Positions 1 through 8,420 of a stretch of DNA of 52,085 bases are shown here, in pieces. This DNA is from a virus. The position numbers and the translations under genes are program-made. Location: the IMG/VR virus record IMGVR_UViG_3300030331_004718, positions 5,525 through 57,609 of that record, one strand, 5' to 3'. Each line of letters begins with the position of its first letter. Position 1 is the first letter of the stretch. Below the pieces are notes generated by a model. That model searched no databases and had not been told where the DNA came from. It saw nothing but the letters and a program-made list of their open reading frames with translations.

Positions 1-451
1 TGTCAAGGTTACGATTTTTGTCATCATGCACAAAACAGAATGGTTGTTGAGGATCTAAAGCTTCAAGTATTTTATGTCCATTGTTGCCATCTTTTATTTC
101 TAAATTGTATGAATCCAGGGGGTCAAATCCAAGTTGATGATAAAAATAATGATCAAACGAAATTTCAGAAGGATCAAACTCATCCCAGTTACTTTGATAC
201 ATTCCTATTTTAAATATATCAACAGAATATTTACAAAGTACAGTCATTATCTTTTCAACTTCATTGTCATCTTCTACTGCTTTAATCACTATATTCTGTT
301 TTTCGCACATGTGTTTAAGCGATGATAGGTTGTGATATTTACAAAACAACAAAACACTGTTATACTTTTCAGCTATTTTGTTAACAGCCGCTTGTTGAAT
401 GATATGATCTCCAAGTCCTAAATGTCCCAAGAATATAGCGTCGGTATTCAT
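1..451 (-). CDS. Glycosyltransferase-like protein, GT9-like N-terminus (3' partial)
   Basis: Reads open from an ATG at 451 and runs off the left edge after about 150 codons, so the C-terminus is missing. The N-terminus FLGHLGLGDHIIQ has the glycine-rich first loop (GxLGDxI-like) seen in GT-B heptosyltransferases of family GT9; alternating strands and helices follow. It starts one base after the stop of the heptose-1-phosphate adenylyltransferase gene, so it belongs to the same operon. Inference: it transfers the heptose activated by the two preceding genes. The donor-binding C-terminal domain is not visible, so the family is tentative. Confidence 0.55.
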   Translation of the reverse strand, partial: MNTDAIFLGHLGLGDHIIQQAAVNKIAEKYNSVLLFCKYHNLSSLKHMCEKQNIVIKAVEDDNEVEKIMTVLCKYSVDIFKIGMYQSNWDEFDPSEISFDHYFYHQLGFDPLDSYNLEIKDGNNGHKILEALDPQQPFCFVHDDKNRNLD

Positions 452-452
452 T

Positions 453-848
453 TTATTTTTCCATCTTTTTGATTATATTAGTACTTGAATAACCATCTAT
501 TTTGTCAAAAAATTCAACTGGGGAGTGTTGTGACCCTATCACTTTTTTGTCTTTATATTCAGATCCTATAATCATAAGGTCTGCATATTTTTCTACAAGT
601 TTTTCTAATTGTTTATCTGAGTCAAATACTAATACACTATCAACCCATCTAATAGCTTTTAACATTTCCATTCTGGATTTTTCATCATTTACTGGTCTTT
701 GACTTCCTTTTAGTTTTTTTACTCTTTCGTCTGAGTCTATACCTACAGTAAGCCATTTGCCTCGTGATTTTGCATATTGTAATAATTTAAGATGTCCTAA
801 GTGTAATACATCAAAACACCCATTGACCCAGATTCTTTTTCCTGTCAT
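453..848 (-). CDS. rfaE2: D-glycero-D-manno-heptose 1-phosphate adenylyltransferase-like
   Basis: 131 residues, the size of the C-terminal domain of HldE/RfaE. GCFDVLHLGH (residues 10-19) is the HxGH nucleotide-binding motif of cytidylyltransferase-fold enzymes in the exact HldE context. GYSSTNIIKK near the C-terminus matches the second nucleotide-binding motif (STTNIIKK in HldE). The family transfers AMP from ATP to heptose 1-phosphate, giving ADP-heptose in the cytoplasm. The ATG overlaps the kinase stop as ATGA, so translation is probably coupled. The fit to HldE is better than to glycerol-3-phosphate cytidylyltransferase, but the sugar cannot be proven from sequence. Confidence 0.85.
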   Translation of the reverse strand: MTGKRIWVNGCFDVLHLGHLKLLQYAKSRGKWLTVGIDSDERVKKLKGSQRPVNDEKSRMEMLKAIRWVDSVLVFDSDKQLEKLVEKYADLMIIGSEYKDKKVIGSQHSPVEFFDKIDGYSSTNIIKKMEK

Positions 849-1630
849 GACTTATTTGTCCTTGATGTTTTTCTATCTTCATACACACATGTTCCTTGTT
901 TTTGAATCACTTGAATACAGCATTGTTGTGCAAAATTAATACTGTCTTCAATTGAGTCAGTTTTATGTAAATGACTAGCAAATGTAGCAGTGAATACATC
1001 TCCTGCACCAGATACATCAAAAGTTTGCAATAGTTTGTGGGGTTTGTAGTTAACTGCTGCAAACCTCACACCCCTACTTCCAAGTGTTAGTATTAGCTTG
1101 TCAGCGTTATTTTTTTTATTGAAAATGTCTTCGTTTTTTTTATATTCTATTTCGTTTAGCTTGATGAAATCAAACGCATCTATAACACTTTGTTTTAAAA
1201 GTCTTTTAGTGTCTAAAATAGATATTCTTCTTTTACTGTTGCCTAGAGTTACCAAATCTTTTTCTTCTAGAAACCCTTTACAATAGTCCGATACAACTAT
1301 TAAATCATCAGCTGTAGAGTTGTCTACAACTTGTTCTATCTTATCATTTGAAACTCTATTTGTAAAGTCGTTAGTATCAACTCTTAGCAAAAGCTGATTC
1401 GTTTTTTTATCTACAAATCTTGTTTTAGTTATTGCCTTGGGATTATTTGATATGAAACAAGCGTCTGGAAAAAATGTTGTTATATTTCTGTATGTGTTAC
1501 CAGCCATGCCAAGTGTTGTGGTTTGCTCAATAGTGTTGAACACCGGAACTGGACCCTCTGGACACATTCTAGAACAAGATCCATATATGTAACGATCTAT
1601 ACAAGAATCTCCAATAACATAAATATTCAT
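845..1630 (-). CDS. rfaE1: PfkB-family heptose 7-phosphate kinase-like
   Basis: 261 residues, shorter than the roughly 310-residue kinase domain of HldE. The start VIGDSCIDRYIYG followed by R..PEGPVPV reproduces the HldE N-terminus, GMAGN (41-45) is the sugar-binding glycine motif, and DVSGAGDVFTA (from about 205) is the PfkB signature with the catalytic Asp. The family phosphorylates D-glycero-D-manno-heptose 7-phosphate at C1. In many bacteria kinase and adenylyltransferase are fused; here they are two genes joined by a 4-nt overlap. No gmhA, gmhB or hldD is in the window, so heptose 7-phosphate must come from the host or from genes outside. The short length suggests trimmed loops, not truncation, since both ends are present. 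Confidence 0.85.
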   Translation of the reverse strand: MNIYVIGDSCIDRYIYGSCSRMCPEGPVPVFNTIEQTTTLGMAGNTYRNITTFFPDACFISNNPKAITKTRFVDKKTNQLLLRVDTNDFTNRVSNDKIEQVVDNSTADDLIVVSDYCKGFLEEKDLVTLGNSKRRISILDTKRLLKQSVIDAFDFIKLNEIEYKKNEDIFNKKNNADKLILTLGSRGVRFAAVNYKPHKLLQTFDVSGAGDVFTATFASHLHKTDSIEDSINFAQQCCIQVIQKQGTCVYEDRKTSRTNKS

Positions 1631-1641
1631 ATCAGTTTTTA

Positions 1642-2355
1642 TTACCTATAATTGCTTGTGTCTATAAATGGCATTATTGGCATTATTTGCTCTTTGTAAT
1701 CATAACACAATCTGTGAAACACTGAACCCATAATTTCATTCCAGTCTATTGGATATTTAGAAGGATGTCCTTGATAAGTGTCTCCTATAGTTGCACGGGG
1801 ATGATAATTTCCATTATGTTTTTTTAATTCTTCTAATTTTTCAGATAAAATATTGTCAACCCTTGTTAGCCAGTTTTCAGTAAATTCGGTATGGCTTTTT
1901 GCTATAAACTTACCACAACCCAAAAAATACCCATTATTACAACACCCTTGTAAGTATTGTCTATTTAGTTCTTGGTTTGGACAAATTTCCTTTAAATTTC
2001 TAACAGCGAGACCTCCCTCTGCTCTTTCACGATATCCACATATTAATTTTGAAGAATCATTGTCAAAAGCATCAAAGTATGGATTCCAATCATATGAGCA
2101 TCTTTTTATATCTGTATAACCGCCACCATGATGGTGTAGTAAGTAAGCCCTTAAGTAATCCGATTTATGGACAGAACTTAAATATTGATAACCTTCATGT
2201 AAAGGAGCATTCTTAGTCCATTCCTTGAGATTACTACTTGTTACAAGAAAAACTTCACATCCTGAATTTTTCTTAATTAATTCTAAACAACTCTTTCTAT
2301 TCGGTGACATTTCATTAGTGTCAGACCATACACAAAATATATGTTTATTAACCAT
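1642..2355 (-). CDS. GT32-like (DXD sugar-binding) glycosyltransferase
   Basis: 237 residues. The segment SDYLRAYLLHHHGGGYTDIK (about 65-84) is the signature of the glycosyltransferase DXD region of the GT32 and capsular polysaccharide synthesis group: an Arg/Asp helix, a GG turn and the acidic metal-binding site. The N-terminal IFCVWSDTNEMSPNRKSC fits the first strand of the GT-A fold. The start is supported by AGGAA upstream of ATG. No membrane helix or signal peptide, so it acts in the cytoplasm. Acceptor and donor unknown. Confidence 0.75.
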   Translation of the reverse strand: MVNKHIFCVWSDTNEMSPNRKSCLELIKKNSGCEVFLVTSSNLKEWTKNAPLHEGYQYLSSVHKSDYLRAYLLHHHGGGYTDIKRCSYDWNPYFDAFDNDSSKLICGYRERAEGGLAVRNLKEICPNQELNRQYLQGCCNNGYFLGCGKFIAKSHTEFTENWLTRVDNILSEKLEELKKHNGNYHPRATIGDTYQGHPSKYPIDWNEIMGSVFHRLCYDYKEQIMPIMPFIDTSNYR

Positions 2356-2383
2356 GTTTTTTCCTAACTATATTGCTTAATGT

Positions 2384-2839
2384 TTAAATTATTTTTTGCA
2401 ATTGTGACATATTCCAGTCGCTTACAATTCCGCATATTTTAATGTTTGCAAAGTTTTCAATTATTTCAGCGTGTGAGTCGCTTCTTGCTATAACCTTTAA
2501 CTTGTCGTTTCGTAAAATATTCATAGCAGTAGAAAAATACACCGGATTTTCCAACCAGTCTAAATTCCATAGATATAAATATCTATCTGATTTGTTGGGC
2601 AGCCTTAAGCTTGATTCAGCTTCTTCTAAAGTTGTAGAGATTAAAACTCCATTATATGATATTAGAAAACTAGCTAATTTACATCCAAACAGAGGCTGTA
2701 TTGGAGGTATTGCATGTCTGTTGCAAAATACACCCACTGACACGTCTGTATCATTTATAGCTTTATTAAATTCTTTAATTAAATAAAATGTATTTTGTGA
2801 CATTGATAAATCATTAACAAGTGCTGCTATTTTTTTCAT
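2384..2839 (-). CDS. Unknown protein in glycosylation island
   Basis: 151 residues, not recognised with certainty. Strand-helix alternation and phrases such as YLYLWNLDWLENP and KVIARSDSHAEIIENF resemble one Rossmann-like half of a GT-B glycosyltransferase, but no EX7E or DXD motif is visible. The start shares one base with the upstream stop (TAATG) and has AAGGAAAG inside the upstream gene, so it is clearly expressed with its neighbours. It may be a stand-alone half domain or an accessory protein. Confidence 0.6.
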   Translation of the reverse strand: MKKIAALVNDLSMSQNTFYLIKEFNKAINDTDVSVGVFCNRHAIPPIQPLFGCKLASFLISYNGVLISTTLEEAESSLRLPNKSDRYLYLWNLDWLENPVYFSTAMNILRNDKLKVIARSDSHAEIIENFANIKICGIVSDWNMSQLQKII

Positions 2840-3558
2840 TATCTTTCCTTATATTGATATTCTCTTTGCTCGTTATTATCTTCGTCAAAGATAAATATTT
2901 CTCCCACAAAATATCGCTCTGAGTCAATGGGGCTTGGGAAGTCCTTTGCCCAATTTTCACATTGCCATTGGACTCGTGACATAAAATCTTTTGCATTATG
3001 AATTGTAGATTGATCAGGTTTTGCAAATTCTGGATATATTACATCTCTGAGGAAATCCATATCTTTCATAATCCATACATCTCTTTCATTTATTCTTTGT
3101 GCTTGACCTCCCTGATACTTGAGAATTGCAGTTTTCATGCAAAAATCTACATCGGCTTTCATTCCCCACATGCCACCAAGTATAGGATATCCATGATGAG
3201 GGTGATCACGCATAATGTGTAAAATTGTGTTATCTTTTATCCATTCTTGCACTGCCTCTTCTTCTCTTTTGGAGAAACGAGAATCTGAGTCTCGAATTAT
3301 AAATCTCTCACACTCAAGATCTGCCGCACAAAAACGCCAAGACGCAGCAAGAATTCCAGATTCCGTCATATCAATCAGTTCAACATCGTGATTTTTCAGG
3401 TGGTTTAGAATTTCTTCTGTTAGTGTATTATCATGAAAAACAACAACCTTCCAATCTTGGTATAGTTGTTGCTCTTTTTTTATTCTTAAGTTTTCGTATA
3501 ACCCTCGAACGTATTTTGGATCATTTCCATACAAAGAAAATGATATAAGTCTGTTCAT
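2839..3558 (-). CDS. GT-A-like glycosyltransferase
   Basis: About 239 residues from the ATG at 3558, which overlaps the upstream stop as ATGA; a longer start at 3570 is open but less likely. ISFSLYGNDPKY at the N-terminus and FIIRDSDSRF (a DXD-type metal site after a strand) suggest a GT-A nucleotide-sugar transferase. HIMRDHPHHGYPILGGMWG is a conserved-looking His-rich acceptor loop that I cannot assign to a CAZy family. Soluble, no signal peptide. Its neighbours on both sides are glycosylation genes. Confidence 0.65.
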   Translation of the reverse strand: MNRLISFSLYGNDPKYVRGLYENLRIKKEQQLYQDWKVVVFHDNTLTEEILNHLKNHDVELIDMTESGILAASWRFCAADLECERFIIRDSDSRFSKREEEAVQEWIKDNTILHIMRDHPHHGYPILGGMWGMKADVDFCMKTAILKYQGGQAQRINERDVWIMKDMDFLRDVIYPEFAKPDQSTIHNAKDFMSRVQWQCENWAKDFPSPIDSERYFVGEIFIFDEDNNEQREYQYKER

Positions 3559-4139
3559 TCTACACCCCATCCCGCTCTGGTGATTGTTAATTCTTCTGTT
3601 GTAAAAGTATATTCTGGTATTTTGCTTTCACCTATAATGTTTTTAGTGTTAAAAAACAAGTTTTCATCATAAGTAATAGTTTTAACAAATTGTTTTTTTC
3701 TCCAAATATTTTCTATTAGATGTGGCCTACCATATATAAATCTATGATTTAGTCTACGGTTTTTGCCCTCAAGAAACCTTTTGCTGTCGCAGCATAAAAC
3801 CAGAGGCAGATCCCAAAAGTCATATTCTTTTAAATCATAACAACAAGACATAACTAAAATTCTTTGTCCTGGTTGTCCCAATGTTTTTAATCTCGATATG
3901 TGTCCTATCATATCCATTTGAAAATCAAAAGCTTTATTTCTAAAATAGTAATCGTCTACTAATTCTAGAGTAGCATCTTTATATCTTTTATCGAACGGTT
4001 CATCTTGAAAAATCACCAATTTGATATACAAATTATCATGATTATTTTTTAAATTTTTAACTGTTTCGCTTATTTGGGGCCAATTCAAAGCTTTTTTGTT
4101 TGAAGTAACTCCAAATAACAATACTGAAACTTTATTCAT
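3555..4139 (-). CDS. Unknown protein in glycosylation island
   Basis: About 194 residues from the ATG at 4139, which has GGAG nine bases upstream; the longer reading from 4166 would overlap the previous gene by 35 bases and lacks such a site. The protein starts with a strand (VSVLLFGVTSN), has a central basic/aromatic region (HRFIYGRPHLIENIW) and no recognised catalytic motif. Possibly a divergent GT-A fold, judging only from its position between two glycosyltransferases and the ATGA overlap with the next gene. Confidence 0.6.
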   Translation of the reverse strand: MNKVSVLLFGVTSNKKALNWPQISETVKNLKNNHDNLYIKLVIFQDEPFDKRYKDATLELVDDYYFRNKAFDFQMDMIGHISRLKTLGQPGQRILVMSCCYDLKEYDFWDLPLVLCCDSKRFLEGKNRRLNHRFIYGRPHLIENIWRKKQFVKTITYDENLFFNTKNIIGESKIPEYTFTTEELTITRAGWGVE

Positions 4140-4893
4140 GTAAATATTCTCCACAAACATGGTCAAAAAATGATTGTATTGTTGAAGGATATTCTTTATA
4201 ATATTTACACGCTATTGCATATTTTTCAATATCTTCATTAAACATTATTGCACGTTTCTTTGCTGGCAGCACACAAATTTTTATATCTGTACATGTCTTA
4301 AATTTTATACCACTATAATAAGCCCTCATAGACATTTCACCATCAGCACAGTAGTATTTATAATGTGTATTGTAAAGTCCATGTTTTTTAAATACATTTT
4401 TTTTATAAATACCATAATTCATAACAATTTCTCCAACAACCGGGTTGGGATAATAATATTCTGCACAATTATGAAGTTTCCAGCCATTGTCACGCATACC
4501 AGAGCAATGCAGCCAGTCAGGATCTTGCATTGACTCAACATTTCCCTCTTTCCAGTTAAAAAGATATGCATCATGCTTGTCATCAATTTTATCTATTACG
4601 TCACTCCATTTATTGCAGAGAAGAATGTCATCATTCCATTGACCAACATATTCATAAGAAGCGTTTTTTATTCCAAGATTCATATAGTGAGCATACGGAC
4701 TTCTTTCTCCCACTTCAATCAATTTTATTCTATTATGTGTTAAGTTTTTTATATATTTACAGGTGCCATCGTCACTTCCCCCATCTACTAGTACTAGCTC
4801 AACTCTATCATCTGCATAGACGGTATTTTCTAACAGTGATTGTAAATATTGTTTTCTATTTAGCGTCCCTGTAACTATACTAATTCCTTGCAT
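4132..4893 (-). CDS. GT2-family glycosyltransferase
   Basis: The N-terminus GISIVTGTLNRKQYLQSLL and VELVLVDGGSDDGT are the first two strands of a GT2 (GT-A) transferase; YVGQWNDDILL holds the DXD-equivalent NDD. The second ATG (4893) is preferred because a GGGGGG stretch lies nine bases before it. Transfers a sugar from a nucleotide donor; acceptor unknown. No membrane helices, so cytoplasmic. Overlaps the following gene by 8 nt. Confidence 0.85.
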   Translation of the reverse strand: MQGISIVTGTLNRKQYLQSLLENTVYADDRVELVLVDGGSDDGTCKYIKNLTHNRIKLIEVGERSPYAHYMNLGIKNASYEYVGQWNDDILLCNKWSDVIDKIDDKHDAYLFNWKEGNVESMQDPDWLHCSGMRDNGWKLHNCAEYYYPNPVVGEIVMNYGIYKKNVFKKHGLYNTHYKYYCADGEMSMRAYYSGIKFKTCTDIKICVLPAKKRAIMFNEDIEKYAIACKYYKEYPSTIQSFFDHVCGEYLHE

Positions 4894-5497
4894 ATACAGC
4901 ATCCCCCCAACTTTCGGATTGCCATGCTGTAGCTATTCTCTTGAATCCAAAAGGTTGTAAAAAATTATCTAGATCTTGTATCATTGGACATCCTTCATAA
5001 ACTTCATCTCTGTTGACTTCTAAAATCATAGAATCAATTTTAGGTAGGCAGTTTATAGCACCCTTTAGCACTTCTAGTTCGTAGCCCTGAACATCAATAT
5101 TTAAAAAATTATATTCATCTTTGTGATAGTTGTCCAACATGTCTACTTTTACATCTATTGTTTCTTTAAATGATATTTCGGCATGTTCTATGAGATGTTT
5201 CTTTGGCTTCATTAAAGAGCTAGAAGCACCACAACCATTTCTAATTCCCCCTTCTCTCCAAGAGACGTACATTTCTTTTGTGTCACATTTTGAACCCAGG
5301 GCCACATTATGAATCGTTTCATTTGATGTACATTTGTCTTTTACTATGTTATATAGGTTTGGTTGCGGCTCAAACATTATAGTATTGTATAAATCTAGCT
5401 TTCTGTAGCTTTCTAATTCTTCTCCAACAAAAGCTCCAACATGCATTACGCCAGTAATAGGCCAATTTTTATGTATTTCATTAATGTCGAATATCAT
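4880..5497 (-). CDS. FkbM-family methyltransferase
   Basis: 205 residues. GVMHVGAFVGEE (motif I, SAM binding), TIMFEPQPN (motif II acidic strand) and NFLNIDVQGYELEVLKGA (the FkbM hallmark) occur in order. The family O-methylates sugars or other small hydroxyl groups with S-adenosylmethionine. Inference: methylates a residue of the glycan built by the neighbours. ATG overlaps the upstream stop as TAATG, with AAGGAA as RBS. Confidence 0.88.
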   Translation of the reverse strand: MIFDINEIHKNWPITGVMHVGAFVGEELESYRKLDLYNTIMFEPQPNLYNIVKDKCTSNETIHNVALGSKCDTKEMYVSWREGGIRNGCGASSSLMKPKKHLIEHAEISFKETIDVKVDMLDNYHKDEYNFLNIDVQGYELEVLKGAINCLPKIDSMILEVNRDEVYEGCPMIQDLDNFLQPFGFKRIATAWQSESWGDAVYARN

Positions 5498-6414
5498 TAT
5501 TCAATTCCTTTGAGAATATCAATTTCCGTATGGCAACATTCTATGCTTGGAAACTGTATTTTTTCTATATCAATTCTTTTTCCTTGGTTGAATAAATCTA
5601 GAAATTCTGACGCAGATATATCAAAAACTTGTCCGTTATTATTTGGTATTGTATCTTGAACGCGATTGTTTGGACTGTTAACTACGCAGCTCTCTTTATA
5701 GATTGCTTGAAATGGTGCTGTTAGTGCTACATATCTTTGCAGGGCTGATTCAAATTCATTAGGGGTCTGTTTCCAATTTTTGATTGGCTCTATATATGCA
5801 AGTTCCTTGACATATTCAAAAATTTCTTCAATTTGGTATATATGTCCGTCAACAGACAATGGGTAGTTCCAGTACCCTCCATGAAAATGTTGTGTTCTGT
5901 CATAGAAAATTATACCACGATCATGTTGGATTATGTTTTGAGTATTACTATAAAGTAAAGGCTCTTCTATAAAACCTTCCTCTCCAGACATTCCCCTTTT
6001 GTTGATGTTTAATCCCAATCTCAAAGAAAGATTAGATACTATTTTTTTATTTGTGCCCGATTCAATTATGGTCTCAAAAACATTTTTTAAGAAATCATTA
6101 GATAGTGCATTTGATTTTTTGTATACAATGCAATCATCTGTTAGAAAACCACAATATGCATTAGTGTCTTTAGACAGACTCCACCAATAAATAATTGTTT
6201 GAATATCTTTAAATATTGATTTACTTTGTTGCCAAAAACGAACAGTGTTATGTTCTTTTTTTAAAAGATTGTATGAGTCTGTGTACATGTCATCACAGTC
6301 GTATAATACATATAAATCTAATTCACAATCTATTAGATTTTTTTTAATACTAGACAAACATAAATCTAATTGTAATGGTCTGTTTTTACTGAATACTATC
6401 AAACAAGTCTTCAA
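5497..6414 (-). CDS. GT-A-like glycosyltransferase (TTG start)
   Basis: 305 residues. CLIVFSKNRPLQLDLCLSSI is a GT-A first strand and helix, DLYVLYDCDD a second strand, and YCGFLTDDCIVY carries the DXD-like acidic pair. The C-terminal half (HFHGGYWNYPLSVDGHIY) resembles acceptor-binding regions of poorly described phage and bacterial glycosyltransferases. The start is TTG, chosen because AAGGAG sits seven to eight bases upstream within the end of the preceding gene; the overlap is 29 bases. Family not assignable by eye. Confidence 0.7.
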   Translation of the reverse strand: MKTCLIVFSKNRPLQLDLCLSSIKKNLIDCELDLYVLYDCDDMYTDSYNLLKKEHNTVRFWQQSKSIFKDIQTIIYWWSLSKDTNAYCGFLTDDCIVYKKSNALSNDFLKNVFETIIESGTNKKIVSNLSLRLGLNINKRGMSGEEGFIEEPLLYSNTQNIIQHDRGIIFYDRTQHFHGGYWNYPLSVDGHIYQIEEIFEYVKELAYIEPIKNWKQTPNEFESALQRYVALTAPFQAIYKESCVVNSPNNRVQDTIPNNNGQVFDISASEFLDLFNQGKRIDIEKIQFPSIECCHTEIDILKGIE

Positions 6415-7387
6415 AACCCTTCTCCTTTTTAAATCTATAGTACCAGCTTACAGTTTCCTTTAGTCCGTCATATAATTTTGTTTGTGCTTGGAAGTTTAAA
6501 ACTTTTGCAGCTCTGCTGACATCCAAACATCGTCTCGGCTGGCCATCAGGGAAGTCGCCATTGTAAACAATCTTTCCTTCGTATCCCATAATTTCAATCA
6601 ACATGTTTGCAAGTTCTTTTATTTTAATTTCACTACATGTTCCAATGTTTATAGGATGAGGCGTTGTGTCTACTTCCAATGATTTAATAATCGCATCAGC
6701 ACAATCATCAACATATAGAAATTCTCTACTAACATTTCCACTGCCCCATAGTTCAATGGTATTTTCGTTGTTTTGAATGGCTTTATCTATTTTTAAAATA
6801 AGTGCAGGAATAACATGACTGCTGCTTGGATTAAAATTGTCATTTGGTCCATACATATTGACAGGAATTAAGTTGGTAGATTCTAGGCCATATTGATTTT
6901 TGTATGCAATGAGCATTTCCATCAATGTTTTTTTTGCGATACCGTAGGGTGCGTTTGTTTCCTCTGGGTAGCCGTTCCATATATCTTCTTCTTTGAATGG
7001 AACTGTAGTAAACTTAGGATAGGCACACACGGTTCCCACCATAATGAATTTTTTTAAATTGCCATACCTTCTTGCGGTTTCAATAAGATTCATACCCATG
7101 GCTAGATTATCATATAAAAATTTTCCAGGCTGTTCTCTATTGATGCCAATGCCGCCACACGCTGCTGCCAGATGAATAACATAGTCTGGCTGGTATTGAG
7201 ACATGGCGTAATCTACATATTTTTGTTTTGTTAAATCCCAGTACTTTTTACCACCAAGGGGAATTACTTTATACTTTTTCCCGTTTGTGTCTAACCATGC
7301 GTGGGGTTTTGTGGTTAATTTATTTGTTACCGCTTTTCCTAAAAAACCAGAAGATCCGGTAATCAAAACTTTAGGTTGGTTAGCCAT
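6386..7387 (-). CDS. fcl: GDP-L-fucose synthase-type NAD(P)-dependent epimerase/reductase
   Basis: 333 residues, close to the usual length of about 320. VLITGSSGFLG (7-17) is the GxxGxxG cofactor loop; HLAAACGGIGIN is typical of GDP-L-fucose synthase (Fcl/WcaG); the catalytic triad is seen as the Ser/Thr of VGTVCAYPK and the YxxxK of YGIAKK. The family converts GDP-4-keto-6-deoxy-D-mannose to GDP-L-fucose or a related GDP-deoxysugar. GDP-mannose dehydratase is not in the window. Two HxRxGD-type (fucosyltransferase-like) enzymes are encoded at 45812-47488. HldD-type heptose epimerase is a less likely alternative. Confidence 0.88.
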   Translation of the reverse strand: MANQPKVLITGSSGFLGKAVTNKLTTKPHAWLDTNGKKYKVIPLGGKKYWDLTKQKYVDYAMSQYQPDYVIHLAAACGGIGINREQPGKFLYDNLAMGMNLIETARRYGNLKKFIMVGTVCAYPKFTTVPFKEEDIWNGYPEETNAPYGIAKKTLMEMLIAYKNQYGLESTNLIPVNMYGPNDNFNPSSSHVIPALILKIDKAIQNNENTIELWGSGNVSREFLYVDDCADAIIKSLEVDTTPHPINIGTCSEIKIKELANMLIEIMGYEGKIVYNGDFPDGQPRRCLDVSRAAKVLNFQAQTKLYDGLKETVSWYYRFKKEKGFEDLFDSIQ

Positions 7388-8420
7388 TCAAAGTTTCCTT
7401 ATATTGTGTTATAATATTTTTAGACAAATTTTCATATCCAAACTCTTGTAATATTTGTGCGGCTCTATGAAAACCCGTGTGGTTTTCCATTACAACTTTT
7501 TTGCCTTTTTCGCTACACCCGTAAGTTTCTTCAGGATTTTTCAAGTAGTGTTCTATCAAATCTTTAAAATGCTTGGGATTATTTGCTATAGGAACTGAAT
7601 CGCCAAATATACTTTTGTACCCTTCTACATTATCACTAATGCAAAAGCCGCCAGCATATAGAATCTTAAAAATTCTTTCGTTAACATCAAATCCATATTC
7701 ATGTGCATGAGGTTCACTTAGGTTTGGACATATTTTAGCAGAAACAAATAAATCTTTTACTTTGTTGTCGTCGATAATGCCGCAATATTGATTTACGCCC
7801 CATGGTTGGTTTCCGAATATCTTAACTTTATATTTACTTCTAGGGTGCAGTAATGGAAATAGATATGGTTCTAGAATTTGGCCTTTATAGGGCCAGAATC
7901 CTCCAATAAATCCAATATCGCATGATAATGCTGGATCAAACTCAGCACCAGAATATTCCAAAGTATCAGCACACATCATTAAAGATATAGGTTTAATACC
8001 TATAGAGTTAAAGTTATTGTGAGTAACGTCAATAGCTTCGGGTGTATAATGAATATGCACAAATTCTGGCTGTCCTGTTTGCATCTTTAACTCTTCTAAC
8101 ATCTCACGCTCTTTCACGCTACATGTTAAAATATTAAATCTGTTGTGATCAATCTCCGATGTTTGATCCCCCCAATCACCTGCACGCAGCCCTACCTTTA
8201 AGTGAGGACGTTCTTTGATACAACTGATAGTTGATTGATCTAGATTATATGCTTGACCCATAAATATATCTGGTTCAAATTTATCAAATACATCAAAAGC
8301 CGATGTATTTTTTATATCCCAGATTGCCATATCTACTCCGCATGACAGAAAAGCATGTGCCCACGCCATACGTTGATAATGATGGGCATGTAGACCATCA
8401 CCAGCTATTAAAATTTTCAT
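7380..8420 (-). CDS. CgeB-like glycosyltransferase (GT-B)
   Basis: 346 residues. KILIAGDGLHAHHYQRM is a GT-B N-terminal strand; DIGFIGGFWPYKG begins the C-terminal domain; HEYGFDVNERIFKILYAGG followed by CISDN is the donor-site motif of the CgeB / glycosyl transferase group 1 (PF13524-like) family. Overlaps the flanking genes by 4 and 8 bases, with AGGGA upstream of ATG. Soluble; donor unknown. Confidence 0.82.
   Translation of the reverse strand: MKILIAGDGLHAHHYQRMAWAHAFLSCGVDMAIWDIKNTSAFDVFDKFEPDIFMGQAYNLDQSTISCIKERPHLKVGLRAGDWGDQTSEIDHNRFNILTCSVKEREMLEELKMQTGQPEFVHIHYTPEAIDVTHNNFNSIGIKPISLMMCADTLEYSGAEFDPALSCDIGFIGGFWPYKGQILEPYLFPLLHPRSKYKVKIFGNQPWGVNQYCGIIDDNKVKDLFVSAKICPNLSEPHAHEYGFDVNERIFKILYAGGFCISDNVEGYKSIFGDSVPIANNPKHFKDLIEHYLKNPEETYGCSEKGKKVVMENHTGFHRAAQILQEFGYENLSKNIITQYKETLNG

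Noticed and set aside
6386-7387. Heptose epimerase HldD, to complete the heptose pathway
   Set aside because: The HLAAACGGI segment and the overall pattern fit GDP-fucose synthase better than HldD.
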